DNA of 64,000 bases from Francisella halioticida. Lineage in GTDB: Bacteria > Pseudomonadota > Gammaproteobacteria > Francisellales > Francisellaceae. This document shows positions 60,398 through 64,000 of the stretch, piece after piece (position 1 is the stretch's first letter; each line of letters begins with the position of its first letter). The DNA lies in assembly GCF_002211785.1 (NCBI RefSeq), contig NZ_CP022132.1, positions 992,001-1,056,000 of the forward strand, in the 5' to 3' direction. A model generated the notes under the pieces. It worked only from the letters and a program-made list of their open reading frames with translations, made no database searches and was not told where the DNA came from. The translations under genes were made by a program, and so were the position numbers.

Positions 60398-60736
60398 ATG
60401 CCTCATATAGTATTAGAAATACCTAAAAGTTTTAACATTGAGTTAGCTAAGCAAACAGTAGAGGTTTCACAGCAATATTTAATTGAAGGTTTAGCAACAA
60501 GTTTAGAATCATTTTAAAATCGTGTTTATTATTATGAGTGCTGTAGTGTTGCAGGAAATAATAAAAAAGAACTTATTCACATTCAAATAAAAGTTTTAGC
60601 AGGGCGTAAGCAAGAGCATTTAAATACTTTATTTATAGATCTGAGAAATAAAACTGTAGATAATTTAATAAAAGTATTAATATGGATAAATATGTTATTA
60701 CCCTTGATGAATAGCGATTTCGATATTGATGAATAG
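60398..60736 (+). pseudogene. 5-Carboxymethyl-2-hydroxymuconate isomerase (CHMI) family, broken
   Basis: MPHIVLEIPKSFNIELAK is the family start, with Pro1 as catalytic base after Met removal. A TAA at 60515-60517 interrupts the frame after 39 codons. It resumes with NRVYYYECCSVAG and IHIQIKVLAGRKQEHLNTLF, matching the family's second half, and stops at 60736 inside a 22-base tandem duplication. CHMI acts in homoprotocatechuate breakdown, but many homologues are of unknown role. It sits 3 bases after the MATE gene. The remaining gap to 60901 shows nothing else. Confidence 0.75.
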
Positions 60737-60747
60737 CGATTTCGATA
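60704..60747. repeat. 22-base tandem duplication
   Basis: TTGATGAATAGCGATTTCGA plus TA occurs twice head-to-tail (60704-60725, 60726-60747) without change. It lies in the tail of the CHMI-family pseudogene and moves its stop codon. Two perfect copies in decayed DNA suggest a recent slip. Confidence 0.9.
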
Positions 60748-60901
60748 TTGCGTAAAAAATGCTGAAAAATCCAAATTTCAGATAATCAAAAAATGACAAA
60801 ACTCATATGCTCACAAAAATACACTTATCATAGTTATTTGATACTAAAATAAAGTTATTCTTAACCAATTCCATATTCCAGACGAATTAATCCCTGTAGT
60901 G

Positions 60902-62035
60902 CTAAATAATTCGTTTTCTTTTTGCCAGATGTTCATGGTGATTCATAAAATCTTTTGAGCTCAATCCAATTACAGTACCTGTGAGTAGTAGTTGCGAACC
61001 ACACAATATGCATTCTAAAGGATCAACAGTAAAAGATTTTTTGTACAGCTCAGCCCATTTGGTTTTAGTGGTAGCTTTAGGATCTTGCTTAAATATCTGA
61101 TATATCTTCGGCAACAATTTACCTCTAACACAGTTTGCGAGAAAGCCGAAGTATCTGATGAGTCTAAATCCTTTGGGAGGTATATGCTGAGTAAATCTAT
61201 CTAAGAAATCATTCATATCTAGAGTTTCATTTTTGAATTTAGATATTTTGTGATCTAAATATCTAAATGTAACTTCTTTACCATCATAATGCTTTAAGCG
61301 AGACATTGATATAGGTGGTCTTCGGATATATCTACCAAGATATGCTATTGTGTTTTTTGGATTATTTGTAGGCTCTGCAAAATGTATAACCCACTGTTTA
61401 TTAAACTGTTCGTCAATTTCAGTTTGTGTAAGATGCTCTCTGAGTAAGTTTAAAACTCTATATCGCCACATAGGCATAATCACCTTTTTTACAAACCTAA
61501 TTTTCTTCCAAACATTTTTATCATTAATACCGCCCATAGTTACTGACATGTGTAGATGAGTATTCCAATTAAGAGCTCTACCAAAAGTATGGATAGCCAT
61601 AAACATCCCAATACGAATACCTTTTTGTTTCTTGGCAATTTCATTGAAAATATCGCCAGCTATCTTTGGAAGTTTGTTAAGAAGTTTCCAATCTTTGAAT
61701 AATGGCCATAAAGTATCAGGCATTGTTAGAGTTATATGTTGCCAGTCACAATTAGGCAAAGTTTCTAATTGCTCATTAATCCAATCGTTGGTTGGTTTAA
61801 CTCCACATGTTTGACAATATCTACATGAGCAACTATGAGTGACATTCTTGGAGTGTAAGCATTTGGGGTTAGAGCAGCTGTAGTGATGAAAACCTCTGGC
61901 ACGGATGCCACAGCTAAGCATCTTAACTATTGTCTCAACTACCTCAGTTCTGATGATATCTTTATATGTTTGATAATAATCCCACCAAGCATTTTTATAC
62001 TGCAGTAGCTCTTGGATTTTAGTTGGTGTTCTAAT
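60902..62035 (-). CDS. IS91-family HUH transposase, start codon possibly lost
   Basis: The open frame from ATG 61921 gives 339 residues but starts inside the zinc-finger region (CSNPKC, HSCSCRYCQTCG). Coding similarity extends 38 codons further, without a stop, to 62035, where an ATT precedes RTPTKIQELLQYKNAWWDYY; an ATG one base change away would be the natural start. The HUH nuclease motif is NWNTHLHM and the catalytic Tyr is in AYLGRYIRR. A C-terminal Cys pair is in LECILCGSQ. It may be inactive or use the internal ATG. Confidence 0.78.
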   Translation of the reverse strand: MRTPTKIQELLQYKNAWWDYYQTYKDIIRTEVVETIVKMLSCGIRARGFHHYSCSNPKCLHSKNVTHSCSCRYCQTCGVKPTNDWINEQLETLPNCDWQHITLTMPDTLWPLFKDWKLLNKLPKIAGDIFNEIAKKQKGIRIGMFMAIHTFGRALNWNTHLHMSVTMGGINDKNVWKKIRFVKKVIMPMWRYRVLNLLREHLTQTEIDEQFNKQWVIHFAEPTNNPKNTIAYLGRYIRRPPISMSRLKHYDGKEVTFRYLDHKISKFKNETLDMNDFLDRFTQHIPPKGFRLIRYFGFLANCVRGKLLPKIYQIFKQDPKATTKTKWAELYKKSFTVDPLECILCGSQLLLTGTVIGLSSKDFMNHHEHLAKRKRII

Positions 62036-62042
62036 TGGTCAA

Positions 62043-62070
62043 ATATAAATCAAACGAAGTTGATTTATAT
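62043..62070. repeat. Perfect hairpin at the 5' side of the IS91-type transposase
   Basis: ATATAAATCAA and TTGATTTATAT pair over 11 bases around the 6-base loop ACGAAG. A second, weaker hairpin (ACCAAC-GCA-GTTGGT) follows at about 62110-62125. Position upstream of the transposase start fits terIS. From there to 62225 no gene is seen. Confidence 0.75.
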
Positions 62071-62225
62071 TGTATCAAAAAACCCTAGTTTGGTTAAGAT
62101 TTAAGTTACCAACGCAGTTGGTTACCTTGAGATAATTGAGCTTTCATTAACTTATGCTGGTTAACTATTTGATTATCTATATTATTCTTACTAATATATA
62201 TGAAAACTTCTAAAAAGATCACCAA

Positions 62226-63452
62226 ATGAAAGAATATAAAAGACTTCTATTTTCGACTTTAGGAGCAGCTTTTGAGTATTATGATTTGGCAATATACTCA
62301 GTATTTGCTGTGAGTATTGGCAGTAAGTTTTTTGATGAAAGTAATTCTATCAGTAATACTTTATTAGTTTTTCTTGTCTATATAGTTGGTTATATTGTTC
62401 GGCCTTTTGGAGCTTGGATATTTGGTTATATTGCAGATAAAAAGGGAAGGGCATTTATATTACGTTTAAATATGTTTTTGTTATTTTTTTCAACAATTAT
62501 ATTAGCATTTCTACCAACAATTAAAAGTATTGGAGTATCAGCAACTATATTATTTGTATCGCTTCGTTGTATACAAGCATTAGCAATGGGTGCCGAAATA
62601 CCAGTCTCAGTTGTTTATATTGTTGAAAACTATCCTAAGAGGCAAGGTTTTGTAACCAGTATGGTATTTTGTTGTCTTAGCTTAGGAATTATGATGACAT
62701 CATTAGTTTTATTTCTATTAGACCATTTTACTAGTGAAAGTTTTATTCAAAATTATGGTTGGAGAATCGGCTACTTTATAGGTGCATGCTTTACATTTAT
62801 TTTATTTTTTTTAAGAAAAAATATTGTTGATTTACCTCAAGTTAAAGAAGCTATAGCTAAGGATCAGGCTAAAACTTCTTCGAAAGTATTAATTATTAAA
62901 ATAATGATAGGGATAGCTCTTGTTGCATCTATAGCTATGCTTTTTACACAGTTATATTTATTCTTACCATCATTCCATAAAATGTATATAGTCTCTAAAT
63001 TTGATCTATCAGATTTGCTTTTAACAGGGTCTATAATAATGGCAATAAGCTGTTTAATTGGAGGCTTTATTAGTGATTATGTATCTAAGACTAGAATGTT
63101 GGCTTTTTTGATTATAATATCAATGGTTGTAACGCCTGTTTTCTATAAAAATATGATTGAAGGAAAAGACTTTTTTGCTTGTTTTATTATATTATCGATA
63201 GTTATGGGTTTTTTTGCTTCAACATACAACGTAATAATAACTAACTTCTTTAGACTAGAGTATAGATGTAGAGGCTATGGGATATCCTATAATTTAGGAT
63301 ATTTAATATTTTCAGCTGGAGCACCTGCACTAACAATATCGCTAATCTCAGCTACTAATAGTTTATTAGTTCCTATATACCTAATAATTGCAGCAGGAAC
63401 AGTTTCACTAGTAGGTATTGGAGGTGCTAATTATTTTATGAGAAGGGCTTAA
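62226..63452 (+). CDS. MHS-family MFS transporter (ProP-like)
   Basis: 408 residues with twelve membrane segments. The MHS signature GAAFEYYDLAIYSVFA and RPFGAWIFGYIADKKGR are present. The family moves osmolytes, amino acids or carboxylates with protons; Francisella and Legionella also use related MFS carriers for phagosomal nutrient uptake. The substrate cannot be named. It is intact, unlike the related carrier at 15.6-16.8 kb. Its last 17 bases overlap the end of the convergent dgt gene. Confidence 0.82.
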   Translation: MKEYKRLLFSTLGAAFEYYDLAIYSVFAVSIGSKFFDESNSISNTLLVFLVYIVGYIVRPFGAWIFGYIADKKGRAFILRLNMFLLFFSTIILAFLPTIKSIGVSATILFVSLRCIQALAMGAEIPVSVVYIVENYPKRQGFVTSMVFCCLSLGIMMTSLVLFLLDHFTSESFIQNYGWRIGYFIGACFTFILFFLRKNIVDLPQVKEAIAKDQAKTSSKVLIIKIMIGIALVASIAMLFTQLYLFLPSFHKMYIVSKFDLSDLLLTGSIIMAISCLIGGFISDYVSKTRMLAFLIIISMVVTPVFYKNMIEGKDFFACFIILSIVMGFFASTYNVIITNFFRLEYRCRGYGISYNLGYLIFSAGAPALTISLISATNSLLVPIYLIIAAGTVSLVGIGGANYFMRRA

Positions 63453-64000
63453 ATATCATTGAAGAAGGGTCTGATTTAAATTGGTTGTAAAGCTCAATTA
63501 TATATCTATCAGTCATTGATGATATGTAATCACATATAATTCTAGCTCCACCTTGAACATTATGCGTATTATAAAATATTGCGCCAATGTCATCAGGAAG
63601 AAGATTTTCATTTGTATCTGAATTAATTAAAATATCAAAGATTTCAGAGATAATTTCCCTACCTCTATATCTTAAGACATTAAGCTTTGGGGACTTAATG
63701 ATTTTAAATAGAATATATTTCTTTAGGACTTCAACTTGTTTTCTAATTTCACTGTTTAGATAAACTTTAGAGATAATAGGAGCATTTTGATTTATATCAA
63801 ATTCAATATTTTGAATACAGTTATTGACTAATTTTGATGTTAATTTTGTACGCAAAAGACTATTGTTAGCTATGTTTTTAGAAATTTTATAAATATCTCT
63901 ACAGTTGGCGTTAAAATCTATATAGTCTGAGAAAATATTCATTAAGATGTTTTTGATTTCATCTTTGGCAATTTTTAGATCTTTAGGTATTGCATTAAAA
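63436..64000 (-). CDS. dgt: dGTP triphosphohydrolase, C-terminal part
   Basis: The frame is open from the right edge to 63436, so this is the last 187 or so codons of a longer gene. YRGREIISEIFDILIN, followed by LLPDD, and the end segment RIICDYISSMTDRYIIELYNQF match the C-terminal region of dGTPases of the HD superfamily. The metal-binding HD motifs lie outside the window. The protein hydrolyses dGTP to deoxyguanosine and triphosphate. An internal ATG at 63942 is not the start, since coding similarity continues upstream. Confidence 0.82.
   Translation of the reverse strand, partial: FNAIPKDLKIAKDEIKNILMNIFSDYIDFNANCRDIYKISKNIANNSLLRTKLTSKLVNNCIQNIEFDINQNAPIISKVYLNSEIRKQVEVLKKYILFKIIKSPKLNVLRYRGREIISEIFDILINSDTNENLLPDDIGAIFYNTHNVQGGARIICDYISSMTDRYIIELYNQFKSDPSSMIFKPFS

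Larger units (their letters stand above)
60850..62110 (-). mobile_element. IS91-family insertion sequence (approximate limits)
   Basis: The element is inferred from its HUH-type transposase (60902-62035) and a strong hairpin just upstream of it (62043-62070), which fits the terminus of rolling-circle IS91-type elements. The outer limits cannot be fixed without comparing copies. No inverted terminal repeats or target duplications are expected for this family. Confidence 0.6.

Noticed and set aside
1-64000. CRISPR array or prophage
   Set aside because: No regularly spaced repeats and no phage structural, integrase or cas genes were seen; the only repeats are IS ends, the 33-base inverted pair and the 22-base tandem.

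Overview
The window looks like a Francisella chromosome, most like the environmental and fish-associated F. philomiragia / F. noatunensis group. The basis is very AT-rich DNA, protein sequences of Francisella type, the gene order tkt-gapA-pgk-pyk-fba and yceD-rpmF-plsX-fabH-fabD-fabG-acpP-fabF, several IS3-type elements plus an IS91-type element, and many freshly broken genes. Species assignment is an inference; no rRNA is present.

Layout. 1-3000 (minus): glycerophosphodiester phosphodiesterase (glpQ), glycerol-3-phosphate antiporter (glpT) and a cut-off dacB. 3000-3700 holds decayed efflux-pump debris. 3702-5625: SulP transporter and RidA. 6068-11316: a tight five-gene catabolic operon (M20 amidohydrolase, diaminopropionate ammonia-lyase, M24 ectoine-hydrolase/creatinase-like enzyme, EutA-like Asp/Glu-racemase-family protein, EamA permease), followed by the tail of a second ridA. 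11.6-16.8 kb: MAPEG protein, tRNA-Lys, YdiJ-type D-2-hydroxyglutarate dehydrogenase and a broken MHS-type transporter. 17-22.7 kb: gpmI, serS, a broken membrane protein, a ROK fructokinase and a Wzx-like flippase. 22.7-23.7 kb: three small exported or membrane proteins. 23.8-27.3 kb: cydDC. 27.4-29.1 kb: nested insertion sequences next to a truncated lhgO. 29-36 kb: MFS carriers, rsmB, suhB, a broken yeiH and yciI. 36.2-42.6 kb: the fatty-acid synthesis cluster. 42.7-49.5 kb: the glycolysis operon. 49.6-54.3 kb: broken pcp, trehalase and sugar-type MFS genes, the last split by an IS. 54.4-57.2 kb: SRPBCC/GyrI-like protein, anmK and upp. 57.3-62.2 kb: an IS3 element inside a chitin-binding protein gene, a MATE pump, a broken CHMI-family gene and an IS91-type element. 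The right end has an MHS-family transporter and a partial dgt.

How it works together. Core metabolism (glycolysis, fatty-acid synthesis, cytochrome bd maturation, translation) is intact, with yceD the one broken core-cluster member. Nutrient-scavenging genes (trehalase, sugar MFS, pyroglutamyl peptidase, chitin binding, sulfate-type exporter, L-2-hydroxyglutarate oxidase, one MHS carrier) are mostly disrupted by stops, frameshifts or IS insertions, the pattern of a lineage narrowing its niche. Against that background the intact 6-11 kb operon stands out. Its enzymes resemble parts of ectoine utilisation but with a diaminopropionate ammonia-lyase as the final lyase, whose 2-aminoacrylate product is the known target of RidA, encoded just upstream.
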